Below, one piece after another: positions 18,673 through 31,003 of a DNA stretch of 45,779 nt; position 1 is the first letter of the stretch; each line of letters starts with the position of its first letter. This stretch comes from Gammaproteobacteria bacterium. Lineage in GTDB: Bacteria > Pseudomonadota > Gammaproteobacteria > Chromatiales > Chromatiaceae. The position numbers were made by a program, and so were the translations under genes. The stretch is taken from positions 1 to 45,779 of the forward strand of contig RFHJ01000175.1 in the NCBI GenBank assembly GCA_003696905.1. The letters are read 5' to 3'. Below the pieces are notes generated by a model. It saw only the letters and a list, made by a program, of their open reading frames with translations, did no database searches and was not told the origin of the DNA.

Positions 18673-20330
18673 TCGTCAGGCCGCAGGCGGCCTTCCTCCA
18701 GATAGAGGATCTGATCCGGCTCGCCCAGTGGCAGGGGGCGATGGCTGATGAGTAGTACTGTGCGATCCTGCAGCAATGACCGCAATGCCTCGACGACCTC
18801 GCGCTCGGTGGCTCGGTCGAGGCCCTCGGTGGGTTCGTCCAGCAGCACCAGCGGTGCCGACTTGAGGAGTGCGCGGGCGATGGCGATGCGCCGGGCCTGG
18901 CCGCCCGATAGGTTCACGCCTGTCTCTCCGACCCAGGTGTCCAGCCCGTCCGGCAGGGACTCGATGAAATCCAGGATGTGTGCCTGGCGGCAGGCGGCCA
19001 GCAGTTCGCCCTGGTCGGCATCGGGTCGGCCCAACAGCAGGTTGTCCCGGATGGTGCCGGCGATCAGCTGGGCATCCTGCGAGACCACCGTGATCCGCTG
19101 GCGCCAGTGGTCACTGTCGAATGCCCTCAGATCCTGTCCAGCGAAGCGGATGCAGCCCTCGCTCGGATCGAGGAACCGCAACAGCAGGTTGACCACCGAG
19201 GTCTTGCCTGCACCGCTGGGGCCCGTGAGCAGGGTGAGGCTGTTCTGTGGAAGACGCAGCTCGATCGAATCGAGTGCCGGAGGCAGCTGGGGGGCATAGC
19301 GCAGTGTCACCCCCTCGAAGCGGACCTCTCCGGTCTCTGGAACCGGGCGGGGATTGCTCGGCTCCTCGATGGGCGGCCTGCGATCGACGATGCCGAACAG
19401 GCGCCGTGCGGCCTCGGCGGTCTCGGAGAGGCTGGCGAAGGCCTGGGGCAGGGGGGTGATGGCCTCGAAGCAGGCGATGGCGCAGAGTGCCAGCATGGCC
19501 AGCTGGGGCGGGGCGAGCAGATCGCTGCGCAACAAGGGGACGGCGATCAACAGCGTGGCGAAGACGGCCAGATGGGCGAGCAGTATCAGCGCGGGACCGC
19601 TCAGCGACTGGGGCCTTCGGCGTTCGTCCTGGGTCTGTACCAGCGCATGCGCGGACTGCTGCCAGCGTTCGATCCACTGCCGGTCGGCGCCATAGGCCTG
19701 CAGTTCGGCCATCCCCTGGGCCAGGTCGATCGCCTCGGTACGCAGCCGCCCGGCCAGTTCCACCTCTCTGGGGCCTCGACTACGACTGCCATGCCAGACC
19801 CACAGCGGCAGCAGCAGTCCGCCGACGAGCAGCAGAAGACACAGGATCAGTGCCAGAACCGGGCTGTAGAGGCTGATGAAGAAGACCGTCAGCGCCACTG
19901 CGAGCAGGGCGACCACCAATGGCATGAGGATGCGCAGGTAGACGGCATCGAGACGGTCGATGTCCTTTTGCAGTCGGCCGAGCAGATCGCCACTGCGCAG
20001 CTCGGCCAGTCCGGCCGGCGCCAGCGGTTCGATGCGTTGGTAGAACCAGCTGCGCAGGCCGGCGATCAGGCGAAAGGTGGCCTCGTGGGTCAATAGCCGC
20101 TCGCCATACCGACCGCCGGTGCGGATCATGGCCAGGCCGCGAATGATGGCCGCCGGGGTGAAATAGTTGATGGCCGTACCGGTCAGCCCGGCGGCGGCCA
20201 TGGCGGCGATGAACCAGCCCGACAGGGTGAGCAGGCCGATGTTGGCCAACAGGGTCGCCAGGGCGAGCAGGGTGCCCAGGGCCAGCCAGCCCAGGTGGGG
20301 GCGGTAGAGGCGCAGCAGGCGGCCGATCAC
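18669..20330 (-). CDS. cydC: Thiol reductant ABC exporter subunit CydC
   Basis: ABC exporter with TM domain and Walker A GPSGAGKTS, signature LSGGQARRIAIARALL; paired with CydD. Confidence 0.93.
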   Translation of the reverse strand: MIGRLLRLYRPHLGWLALGTLLALATLLANIGLLTLSGWFIAAMAAAGLTGTAINYFTPAAIIRGLAMIRTGGRYGERLLTHEATFRLIAGLRSWFYQRIEPLAPAGLAELRSGDLLGRLQKDIDRLDAVYLRILMPLVVALLAVALTVFFISLYSPVLALILCLLLLVGGLLLPLWVWHGSRSRGPREVELAGRLRTEAIDLAQGMAELQAYGADRQWIERWQQSAHALVQTQDERRRPQSLSGPALILLAHLAVFATLLIAVPLLRSDLLAPPQLAMLALCAIACFEAITPLPQAFASLSETAEAARRLFGIVDRRPPIEEPSNPRPVPETGEVRFEGVTLRYAPQLPPALDSIELRLPQNSLTLLTGPSGAGKTSVVNLLLRFLDPSEGCIRFAGQDLRAFDSDHWRQRITVVSQDAQLIAGTIRDNLLLGRPDADQGELLAACRQAHILDFIESLPDGLDTWVGETGVNLSGGQARRIAIARALLKSAPLVLLDEPTEGLDRATEREVVEALRSLLQDRTVLLISHRPLPLGEPDQILYLEEGRLRPDD

Positions 20331-22117
20331 GGGAGGATCTCCGCGGGATCGTGCAGCAGCTCGGCGAACGGGCCCGGCGCTCGGGACAGCTCCTCGAAGG
20401 TCCCCGATTGAACGATACGTGCCCGATCCATCACCAGGATGCGGTCGGCCCGGCGCAGGGTTTCCAGCCGGTGGGCGATGGTGACGATGCCACAGCGGCC
20501 ACGCAATGCCTCGATGGTCTCCAGGATGGCCCGTTCGGTCTCGTGGTCGAGATGGGCGGTCGGCTCGTCGAGGAGCAGCCAGTCGGGCCGGCGCACCAGG
20601 GCGCGGGCCAGCGCGATGCGCTGGACCTGACCTCCCGACAGTCCCTGGCCTCCTTCGCCCACCAGGGTGTCGAAACCCTCCGGCAGTCGCTCGATGAAGG
20701 CCAGGGCGTGGGCCGCCTCTGCGGCACGGCGCACCTGTGTCATGGAGGCATCCGGCGCACCCAGGCGAATGTTGTCGGCGACACTGCCATGGAACAGACG
20801 GGCCCGTTGAGGCACCCAGCCGATGTGGCCTCGCCAGGCCGCCAGCGAGCAGGCATTCAAGGGCCTGTCGCCGACCAGGATGCTTCCCTCGTCGGGTTCG
20901 ATGAAGCCCAGCAGCAGATTGACCAGGGTACTCTTGCCGGCACCGCTGCGGCCGACGACGGCCAGGTGCTCCCGCGGCGCGATCTCCAGCGACAGGTCCT
21001 CGAGGACGGTACGGTCGTCACCGTAGGCGAAATAGACCCCCTGCACGGAGAGGGTCCCCGAGTAATCGTCAGCGGCGGTGGTAGCTGTACTTTGAGGGGA
21101 GGTGATGGGCAGGGACAGAATCCGTCCTATCTGCTCGGCGGCCGCGACCGCCTCCATGCGGGCGTGATTCTGCACGCCGAAGTTGCGCAGCGGCTGGTAG
21201 AACTCGGGGGCCAGCAGCAGGACGAAGAAGCCATGGAAGAAGGCCATCTCGCCATCGAGCAGACGGAATCCGATGAACACCGCGATCAGGGCGATGCTGA
21301 TGGCGGCGAGGAATTCGAGCACCGCCGAGGTGAGAAAGGCGACGCGCAGGACCTGCATGGTGCTGCGGCGAAAATCCTCCGATACCCGAGCGATGCGCGT
21401 GCCTTCGCGGCGACTGGCGTTGAACATCTTGAGTGTGGGCAGCGCCTGCAGCACATTCAGGAAATAACCGCCCATGCGCGCCAGCTCGCGCCACTGACGT
21501 TGATTGAGGCGTTCTGCCTGGCGCCCGATCAGGGTCATAAACAGCGGCACCAGCGGTGCGGTGACCAGCAACACGATGCCAGAGATCCAATCGGTCGGCA
21601 GTACCACCATGAGGATCACCAGCGGCACCATGCCCATCAGGATGCGGGCGGGAAGATAACGCGCGAGAAAGGGGTCGATGGCCTCGACCGCGTCGATCAG
21701 GCCGGCGGCGAGACGTCCGCTCTGTTGATTGGCCAGGTGGACGGGGCCGGCTTGGGCGATCCGTTCGATGAGTTCGTCACGCAACTCTCGTTTCACCTGG
21801 GCGGCCGCCAGGTCGGCGAGCCGTTCGCTGCGCCACTGGGCCAGAAAACGCAGGAGGATGACCGGCAAGAGGGCGAGTAGCCAGGGTGTCAGGCTATCCA
21901 GAGCCTCCCCGGCAAAGGCGGCAGAATCGACGATCCTGGCCAGCAGCCACGCCTGGGCCACGATGAGCGCGCCGGTCAGGGGGGCCAGCAGTCGCAGCAG
22001 GCGGAAATGCCGGGCAGCACGGCCTGGCAGCGCCTTCAGCCACTCATCGGGCGTGGCGTGGGAGTCGTTCACTGGGGGAGGAAAGGGGTGACGCAGCGCA
22101 CGTCCTGGGTGCGCCAC
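20327..22117 (-). CDS. cydD: Thiol reductant ABC exporter subunit CydD
   Basis: ABC exporter with Walker A GRSGAGKST, signature LSGGQVQRIALARAL; overlaps cydC by 4 bp. Confidence 0.93.
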   Translation of the reverse strand: MAHPGRALRHPFPPPVNDSHATPDEWLKALPGRAARHFRLLRLLAPLTGALIVAQAWLLARIVDSAAFAGEALDSLTPWLLALLPVILLRFLAQWRSERLADLAAAQVKRELRDELIERIAQAGPVHLANQQSGRLAAGLIDAVEAIDPFLARYLPARILMGMVPLVILMVVLPTDWISGIVLLVTAPLVPLFMTLIGRQAERLNQRQWRELARMGGYFLNVLQALPTLKMFNASRREGTRIARVSEDFRRSTMQVLRVAFLTSAVLEFLAAISIALIAVFIGFRLLDGEMAFFHGFFVLLLAPEFYQPLRNFGVQNHARMEAVAAAEQIGRILSLPITSPQSTATTAADDYSGTLSVQGVYFAYGDDRTVLEDLSLEIAPREHLAVVGRSGAGKSTLVNLLLGFIEPDEGSILVGDRPLNACSLAAWRGHIGWVPQRARLFHGSVADNIRLGAPDASMTQVRRAAEAAHALAFIERLPEGFDTLVGEGGQGLSGGQVQRIALARALVRRPDWLLLDEPTAHLDHETERAILETIEALRGRCGIVTIAHRLETLRRADRILVMDRARIVQSGTFEELSRAPGPFAELLHDPAEILP

Positions 22118-22129
22118 GCTGGCCCTCGT

Positions 22130-22255
22130 TCACTCGCCCTGGTTGCCGTTGCAGTTTTCCTCGTCCAGGCAGGCCTCGTTCTCCAGCCACATCACGTTGA
22201 TGATGCCCAGCGAGATGGCGAGCAGGACGCCGAGTATCCAGGTGAAGTACCACAT
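22130..22255 (-). CDS. cydX: Cytochrome bd oxidase small subunit CydX (41 aa)
   Basis: Translation MWYFTWILGVLLAISLGIINVMWLENEACLDEENCNGNQGE; the MWYFxWILGVLLA signature between cydB and cydD; not in the supplied ORF track. Confidence 0.93.
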   Translation of the reverse strand: MWYFTWILGVLLAISLGIINVMWLENEACLDEENCNGNQGE

Positions 22256-22327
22256 TGATCTGTTCTCCGAATGTTGTTGGGTTCCCTGCTTTCCTCCCCT
22301 GTCAAGCGGGGGAGGCAGTAGGGGGAG

Positions 22328-23470
22328 TCAGTAGGCCAGATGTGACTGTTCTTCGATCTCCTTCACCGTCACCACGCGCCACATCTTCCAGAAATTCCAG
22401 GTCGTGTAGGCAATGATGATGGGCACGAAGATCACTGCGGCGATGAACATCACGTTCAGTGTCAGGTGGCTGGAAGTGGCATCCCACATCGTCAGGCTAT
22501 GGCTGGGGTTGTCGCTCGACGGCATGATGAAGGGGAACATCGAGAGCCCTGCGGTGAAGATGGTGCCGAGCTGCACCAGCGCGGTGAAGAAGAAGGTCCA
22601 GCCGGCACGGCCGGCCCTCGAGGCCAGGATGGCCAGCACGGCCGCAGCGAAGCCGGTTAGCGGCGCGAGCAGGGTGATCGGGTACTGGCTGTAGTTCTTC
22701 AGCCAGGCACCGGCGGCCACCACCACCTCCTTGCCCACTGGAATCGGCAGGGCGTCGTGGGGGCGGTCCTTGACGATCTCGAAGCCGTCGATGCCCAGTG
22801 CCACCCAGGTGCCGGCAAGCGCAAAGGCGGCGATGTAGACCAGCCCTGCCTTGGTGACCATGCCCTGGGCGCGCTGCGCAATGGGCTGTTCGGTGCGCAG
22901 TTGCAGGAAGGCCGCGCCATGCAGCACGATCATCGCGAGGCTCACCAGGCCGGCCAGCAGGGCGAAGGGGTTGAGCAGTGCCCAGAAACTGCCCGTATAC
23001 CAGGGTCGCATGATGTCGTCGTAGTGGAAGGGAACACCCTGCAGCAGGTTGCCGAAGGCGATGCCGAAGACCAGGGGCGGCACCGCACTACCGACCATCA
23101 GACCCCAGTCCCAGGTATTACGCCAGCGCGGATCGTCCAGTTTGGAACGGTAGTCGAACCCTACCGGTCGCAGGAACAGGGCGAACAATACCAGCAGCAT
23201 GGCGAAATAGAAGCCCGAGAACGAGGCCGCATACACCGCGGGCCAGGCGGCAAAGATGGCCCCGCCAGCGGTGATGAACCAGACCTGGTTGCCGTCCCAG
23301 TGCGGCCCGACCGTATTGATGATGACCCGCCGCTCGGGATCGCTCTTGCCCAGGAAGGGCAGCAGGCTGCCCACGCCCATGTCCATGCCGTCCATGATGG
23401 CGAAACCGACCAAGAGTATGCCGATCAGCAGCCACCATACGAATTTTAGTGATTCATAGTCCATGACCAT
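22328..23470 (-). CDS. cydB: Cytochrome bd ubiquinol oxidase subunit II
   Basis: MVMDYESLKFVWWLLIGILLVGFAIMDGMDMGVG; SD GAGGAG before ATG at 23470. Confidence 0.95.
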   Translation of the reverse strand: MVMDYESLKFVWWLLIGILLVGFAIMDGMDMGVGSLLPFLGKSDPERRVIINTVGPHWDGNQVWFITAGGAIFAAWPAVYAASFSGFYFAMLLVLFALFLRPVGFDYRSKLDDPRWRNTWDWGLMVGSAVPPLVFGIAFGNLLQGVPFHYDDIMRPWYTGSFWALLNPFALLAGLVSLAMIVLHGAAFLQLRTEQPIAQRAQGMVTKAGLVYIAAFALAGTWVALGIDGFEIVKDRPHDALPIPVGKEVVVAAGAWLKNYSQYPITLLAPLTGFAAAVLAILASRAGRAGWTFFFTALVQLGTIFTAGLSMFPFIMPSSDNPSHSLTMWDATSSHLTLNVMFIAAVIFVPIIIAYTTWNFWKMWRVVTVKEIEEQSHLAY

Positions 23471-23481
23471 TGTCGTTCTCC

Positions 23482-25080
23482 TCAATCTTGGTGCGGGGCG
23501 GCGGGCGCGCCGGCCAGGGTGGCGGTGCCGGCATTCCGTTCGAAGTGATAACGGCCGGTATGCAGCGAGCTCGGTCCCAGGCGGGCGAATTTGAACATCA
23601 GGTAGAACTCGATGATCGCCAGCACGGTGTAGAAGGTGACGAAGCCGGCGATGCTGATCATCAGGTCGGTTGCGGTCAGCGACGAGGTGGCGAGGAAGGT
23701 CGGCAATACCTCACCGATGGCCCAGGGCTGGCGCCCATACTCTGCCACGAACCAGCCGGTCTCGATGGCGATCCAGGGCAGCGGGATGCCATACAGGAAG
23801 GCGCGCAACAGCCAGCGGTGATTCTCCAGGCGCCGCCGCGCCATCATGATGAAGCCGGTCACGAACAGGAACAGCATGATGAAGCCGGAGGCGACCATGA
23901 TGCGAAAGGCCCAGAACATCAATGTGACGTCCGGGATGGTATCGCGTGCCGCCTTCGCAATCTGCTCATCGGTGGCGTCGACCACCTTGTCGGTATAGCG
24001 CTTGAGCAGCAGGGCGTAGCCCAGGTCCTTCTTGTACATGTCGAACAGGGCGCGGTCCTCTTCGTCACCGGTGCCATTGCGGATCGCGGTCATGGCGCGG
24101 TAGGCGACGATGCCGGCGCGGATCCGGTTCTCCGCCTGCTTGATCAGATCCTTGATACCGGTCACCTCCTCGTCCAGCGAGCGCGTCGCGATGATGCCCA
24201 TTACGTAGGGGATCTTGATTGCCGCTTCGGTTTCCATGGTTTCGTCGTTGGGGTAGCCGAACAGAGTGAACGATGCCGGCGGTTCTTCGGTGTGCCATTC
24301 GGCCTCGACGGCCGCCAGCTTGGTCTTCTGCACGTCACCCACCTCATAGCCGGATTCATCGCCGAGCACGATCACCGAGAGGACGCCGGCGAGGCCGAAG
24401 CCCAGGGCAACCGCCATGGAACGTCGTGCAAAACCCAGATCGCGTCGTTTCAACAGGTAATAGGCGGAGATGCCGGCGACGAACATGGAGCCGGTGACAT
24501 AGCCGGCGGCGACGGTGTGGATGAACTTCACCTGGGCGACCGGGTTGAAGAAGACCTCGGCGAAGCTGGTCATCTCCATGCGCATGGTCTCGAGGCTGAA
24601 CTCGGCACCCACCGGGTTCTGCATCCAGCCGTTGGCGACCAGGATCCACAGCGCGGACAGGTTGGTTCCCAGCGCGGTGAGGAAGGTCACGGCCAGGTGC
24701 TGGCGCTTGCTGAGCCGCTCCCAGCCGAGGAAGAACATGCCCACGAAGGTGGACTCGAGGAAGAAGGCCATCAGACCCTCGATCGCCAGCGGTGCGCCGA
24801 AGACGTCACCCACGTAGTGCGAGTAATAGGCCCAGTTGGTCCCGAATTCGAACTCCATCGTCAGGCCGGTGGTGACCCCCAGGGCGAAGTTGATGCCGAA
24901 CAGCTTGCCCCAGAACTTGGTCATGTCCTTGTAGACCTCTTTGCCGGTCATGACATAGACCGACTCCATGATCACCAGGATCCAGGTCAGGCCGAGGGTC
25001 AGCGGGACGAACAGAAAGTGGTACAGCGCGGTGAGAGCGAACTGCCATCGTGAAAGGTCGACGAAATCCGGATCCATCAT
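23482..25080 (-). CDS. cydA: Cytochrome bd ubiquinol oxidase subunit I
   Basis: [31 protein letters not shown] motif, Q-loop region. Confidence 0.96.
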   Translation of the reverse strand: MMDPDFVDLSRWQFALTALYHFLFVPLTLGLTWILVIMESVYVMTGKEVYKDMTKFWGKLFGINFALGVTTGLTMEFEFGTNWAYYSHYVGDVFGAPLAIEGLMAFFLESTFVGMFFLGWERLSKRQHLAVTFLTALGTNLSALWILVANGWMQNPVGAEFSLETMRMEMTSFAEVFFNPVAQVKFIHTVAAGYVTGSMFVAGISAYYLLKRRDLGFARRSMAVALGFGLAGVLSVIVLGDESGYEVGDVQKTKLAAVEAEWHTEEPPASFTLFGYPNDETMETEAAIKIPYVMGIIATRSLDEEVTGIKDLIKQAENRIRAGIVAYRAMTAIRNGTGDEEDRALFDMYKKDLGYALLLKRYTDKVVDATDEQIAKAARDTIPDVTLMFWAFRIMVASGFIMLFLFVTGFIMMARRRLENHRWLLRAFLYGIPLPWIAIETGWFVAEYGRQPWAIGEVLPTFLATSSLTATDLMISIAGFVTFYTVLAIIEFYLMFKFARLGPSSLHTGRYHFERNAGTATLAGAPAAPHQD

Positions 25081-25175
25081 GGTCTGGGTTCCTCAGGTTG
25101 CATATATTCCAGGAGCGGGTCTGCCGATACGGCACGGCTGGCGAGACGGCGGATAATTTATGTCGTTTTGGTGGC

Positions 25176-25196
25176 TTGCGCATTGATTTATCGCAA
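25176..25196 (-). promoter_or_regulatory. Candidate FNR/ANR-like box upstream of cydA
   Basis: Minus-strand TTGCG-ATAA-ATCAA (8/10 match to TTGAT-N4-ATCAA) inside a larger TTGCG-N11-CGCAA inverted repeat, about 100 bp upstream of cydA. Confidence 0.4.
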
Positions 25197-25361
25197 TCAT
25201 CCCCAGGCAGATCTCTGTTCGTGGCCTAGGGAAAACCCTTAACACGCGTCAAAAATAGGGGTATCAGGCGGGCCGGGGCGAAGAGGGGTTGAGGGTGATG
25301 CCAGGGTGGTATGGTCGGTCTGCCATAGGGTCATCCCGGTGTGTGACTTGGACGGCGGACA

Positions 25362-26545
25362 TCACGCTCGTTGGAGGTTTTCCACCACCAGGGCAACCCC
25401 CTGGCCGCCGCCGATGCAAAGCGTGGCCAGGCCGTATCGTCCGTCTCGACGAATCAGTTCATGTACCAGCTTGACCAGCAGAATGGCGCCGGTGGCGCCG
25501 ATGGGATGCCCCAGGGCGATGGCGCCGCCGTTCGGATTGACGATGGCCGGGTCGAGTCCCAGGGCCTTGGTCACCGCACAGGCCTGGGCGGCGAAGGCCT
25601 CGTTGGATTCCACCACATGGAGTTGCGATGCGGTGATGCCCGCCCTGGCCAGTGCCTGGCGGCTCGCGGGCACCGGACCCAGCCCCATCATCCGTGGCTC
25701 CACTCCCGCGTGGCCCCAGGCGAGGATCTGTGCCATGGGCCGGCATTGGCGGGCGGTTTCGGCATCGCACAGCACCAGCGCGGCCGCGCCGTCGTTGATC
25801 CCCGAGCTGTTGCCGGCGGTCACCGCGCCGTCGGGAACGAAGGCGGGGCGCAGTGCGGCCAGTTTCTCCCGGGTCATGTCCGGCCGCGGGTGTTCGTCGC
25901 GTTGGAACAGACGGGGGCCATCGGGACCAGGGATCTCGATCGGCACGATCTGGCCGTCGAAATGGCCGGCCTCGATGGCTGCCTGGGCGCGTCGTTGCGA
26001 ACTCAGCGCCAGGGCGTCCATCGCCTCGCGATCGATGCCACATTCCCTCGCCAGATGCTCCGTGGTCTCCCCCATGTGACCATGGCCGAAAGGGTCGGTG
26101 AGGGGACCCGGCAACATGTCCAGGAGTCGGCTGTCGCCGAGGCGGTGGCCGAAGCGGAGGTCGGGCGCGATGTGAGGTGCCCGGCTCATCGACTCCACAC
26201 CGCCGGCGATGCCGGCCGCGACCTCGCCCAGGCGGATTCCCATGGCGAGGTGGATGACCGCCTCCAGCCCGCTGCCGCAGAGGCGATTGACCGCCAGGGC
26301 GGTGCTGCTGTGAGACAGCCCCGCCTTCAGCGCACAATAGCGCGCCAGGTAGGGATCGGCGGGGGCGGTATGCAGCACATTTCCGATGACGCTCCGCTCG
26401 AGCCGGTCCGGGGGCAGCCCGCTGTCGCTGATGGCGGCCTGCATCACGGGAGTCAACAGGTCGGCAGGCGGCAGGTCCTTCAGGCTGCCGCCGAAGCGGC
26501 CGATCGCGGAACGGCGGGCGGACAGGAGGTAGATCGCATTGCGGC

Positions 26546-26549
<4 letters not shown>
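25362..26549 (-). CDS. Thiolase (acetyl-CoA C-acetyltransferase)
   Basis: VNRLCGSGLEAVIHLA active Cys, NPNGGAIALGHPIGATGA, CIGGGQGVA; start MSRNAIYLLSARRSAIGRFGGSLKD at 26549. Confidence 0.93.
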
Positions 26550-28515
<1,966 letters not shown>

Positions 28516-28519
<4 letters not shown>

Positions 28520-29352
28520 GGCATGACCTCCTCGGTGGCGGTTGGCGGGGTCAGCAGATGGCGGGCGGTGGCGGCATCGGCCGGTGTGCGGCCCAGCGCA
28601 TGTGCAGCGCGCACCGCCAACGCCACGGATTCGGCATTGTCCCGCAGCGGTCTTCCCTGTGGGTGCCACAGGTTGTTCTCGAAGCCCAAACGCACCTGTC
28701 CTCCAAGGCGCAGCGCCTTGCGGACGGCGGGCAGTTCGTGGCGACCGAAGGCGCATACCATCCAGCAGGCATCGCCGACGGGGCCGGCGAGAAAGTCTTC
28801 CAGGCCGGCACGCGGTGTCTCGTCCGTGTGGCTGCCGAGGACGAACAGCAGCGGCAGTTCCGCCCGCGGAAAGGTGTCATTCGCCTGCAGTCTGCGATAG
28901 TGATCCAGTTCCTCCGGATGATAGAGGATGAGCTGGGGAATGGCGCCGGCCTCGAGCATCTCTTTCAGCAGATGCCCGGTCGCCCGTGCCTCGGTGGCGT
29001 CGCTGGCCAGCTCGCGCAGTGCCAGGGAGGCGGATGTCGGCAGCAATGCCCGCACACAGGCCCTTTGTTGTGCCGGGCGGTAGCGTGCGCCCGCTTCGGT
29101 GGTGATCTGGATCAGTGGTTCACTCGCGGCCTGTTGCCGGATGGCCGCGATGGCCTCGCGATAGCGACCCGCGTCCAGGCTGTGGTTCCCCCGGGCGTCG
29201 CGGACGTGCAGATGGACCATGGCGGCACCGGCGTGCACGCAGGCGGCGACCGTCCGCGCAATGGCCTCTGTCGTCACCGGCAGTGCGGGGTGATCCGCCG
29301 GTTGCCGGCGTGCCCCATTGGGTGCCACGGCGATCACGACCGGCCACGTCAT
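28516..29352 (-). CDS. BKACE family (DUF849, 3-keto-5-aminohexanoate cleavage enzyme-like)
   Basis: MTWPVVIAVAPNGAR...MVHLHVRDARGNHSLD...ITTEAG...WMVCAFGRHELPAVRKALRLGGQVRLGFENNLW. Confidence 0.9.
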
Positions 29353-30755
29353 GGTGTGATCTCCCGCACGGCGTGGTCGAGGGCCCTGGCCAGGCGATCG
29401 GTGATGAGTTCCAGCTCCGCTTCCTGAAGGATGAAGGGCGGTGCCAGGAGGACGTGATGTCCCTCGTGTCCGTCGATGGTGCCCCCGGCCGGGTAGCACA
29501 TCAGCCCCAGTTCCAGCGCGTGCTGCTTGATGCGGCTGGCCAGTTGGCTGTTGGCGGGAAAGGGGGTCTTGCTCTCGCGGTCGGCCACCAGTTCAAGCCC
29601 GAGCAGCAGTCCCCGTCCGCGGATATCACCCACATGGGGGTGATCGGCGAAGCGCTCGCGTAGTCCGCTCATCAAGGCATCGCCGAGGGTGCATACCCGC
29701 GTCAGCAGGTCTTCATCCCGTATCACCTGCTGTACCGCCACCGCCGCTGCGGCCGCCGCGGCGTGGGCCATGTAGGTGTGGCCGTGCTGGAATTGGCCGC
29801 TGCCGCTGCTGAGCCGCTCGAAGATCGCCCCGCTCGCCAGGACGGCGCCGATCGGCTGATATCCCGCGCCGAGTCCCTTGGCGAGCGTGAGGATGTCGGG
29901 CGCGATCCCTTCCTGCTCGCAGGCGAAGAGGGTGCCCGTGCGTCCCATGCCGCACATCACCTCGTCCAGGATCAGGAGGATGCCGTGTCGGTCGCAGATC
30001 TCGCGAATCCGCCGGAAATAGCCGGGAACCGGTGGCACCGCCCCGGCCGTGGCGCCCACCACCGGTTCCGCAATGAAGCCGATGACGTTCTCCGCACCCA
30101 GGCGCTGGATCATGGCCTCCAGCTCCCCGGCCGCCCGTGCGGCGTAGGCCTCTGCACTCTCGTCCGGTCGCTGATGACGGTACGAATAGCAGGGGGCGAT
30201 CTGGTGGCTGCCCATCAGGAGTGGCTCGAAAGGTGCGCGGCGCCAGCGGTTGCCTCCCACCGCGAGCGCGCCCAGGGTATTGCCATGGAAGCTCTGGCGG
30301 CGGGAGATGAACCAGCGGCGTTGCGTCTCTCCGGCCTCCACGAAGTACTGGCGCGCCAGTTTGAGGGCCGACTCGATCGCCTCCGAACCGCCGGAGACCA
30401 GCCAGACCCTTTCCAGGCCCGGCGGGGCATCCTGAACCAGGTGCTCTGCCAGTTCTTCGCAGGCGTCGGTGGTGAAGAAGCCCGAGTGGACATAGGGCAG
30501 GGTCGACAGCTGGCGTGTGACGGCCTCGATCACCCGTGGGTGGCTGTAGCCGAGGGCGGTGACTGCGGCGCCGCCGCTGGCATCCAGATAGCGGCGTCCT
30601 TCCTGGTCTACCACATAGGCCCCCTCGCCGTAGGCAGCATGCCGCGGCTGGTGGTGGCAATGGCGATGGAACACCTTGCCGGAATAGTCGGCAAGTGTCG
30701 CGTCATTTTTGCGCAAGGCGTATGTATGCACTCTAGATTTGCGCCTCCTGGGCAC
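29349..30755 (-). CDS. Class III PLP-dependent aminotransferase
   Basis: YLDASGGAAVTALGYSHP, FHGNTLGALAVGG, LLILDEVMCGMGRTGTLFACEQEGIAPDILTLAKGLGAGYQP (Lys motif). GTG at 30731 is an alternative start. Confidence 0.93.
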   Translation of the reverse strand: MPRRRKSRVHTYALRKNDATLADYSGKVFHRHCHHQPRHAAYGEGAYVVDQEGRRYLDASGGAAVTALGYSHPRVIEAVTRQLSTLPYVHSGFFTTDACEELAEHLVQDAPPGLERVWLVSGGSEAIESALKLARQYFVEAGETQRRWFISRRQSFHGNTLGALAVGGNRWRRAPFEPLLMGSHQIAPCYSYRHQRPDESAEAYAARAAGELEAMIQRLGAENVIGFIAEPVVGATAGAVPPVPGYFRRIREICDRHGILLILDEVMCGMGRTGTLFACEQEGIAPDILTLAKGLGAGYQPIGAVLASGAIFERLSSGSGQFQHGHTYMAHAAAAAAAVAVQQVIRDEDLLTRVCTLGDALMSGLRERFADHPHVGDIRGRGLLLGLELVADRESKTPFPANSQLASRIKQHALELGLMCYPAGGTIDGHEGHHVLLAPPFILQEAELELITDRLARALDHAVREITP

Positions 30756-30926
30756 GAGTAAAAGGTTGTTGCCATCTCGGCGGACAGGTTCGCTGCCGGC
30801 CTCTGTTCAGGTGACCAGGGCTTCCATCCCGTTTATTTCAGGAAATCGGCCCTGAGTCTCCCTCGTATTCCCCGGTGCGGGTGGTGTGGTTCCGGTGCCG
30901 CGCCATGAGGACGAGGTGGATCGATC

Positions 30927-30964
30927 ATATTTGCTCAAAGTAACAAAAAAGCAAATATATTTGC
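30927..30964 (-). promoter_or_regulatory. Candidate operator: palindrome plus extra half-site upstream of the aminotransferase operon
   Basis: Perfect 14-nt palindrome GCAAATATATTTGC (30951-30964) and an additional ATATTTGC (30927-30934). Confidence 0.45.
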
Positions 30965-31003
30965 ACTATATAGCCGCAGCTGGCGGTTCCCGCAAGGGCA
31001 AAG

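Noticed and set aside
20351-21880. 509-aa plus-strand ORF opposite cydD
   Set aside because: Gln/Gly/Asp-rich antisense frame; CydD ABC motifs define the real gene.
23470-25053. 527-aa plus-strand ORF opposite cydA
   Set aside because: Mirror-frame artefact; CydA is unambiguous on the minus strand.
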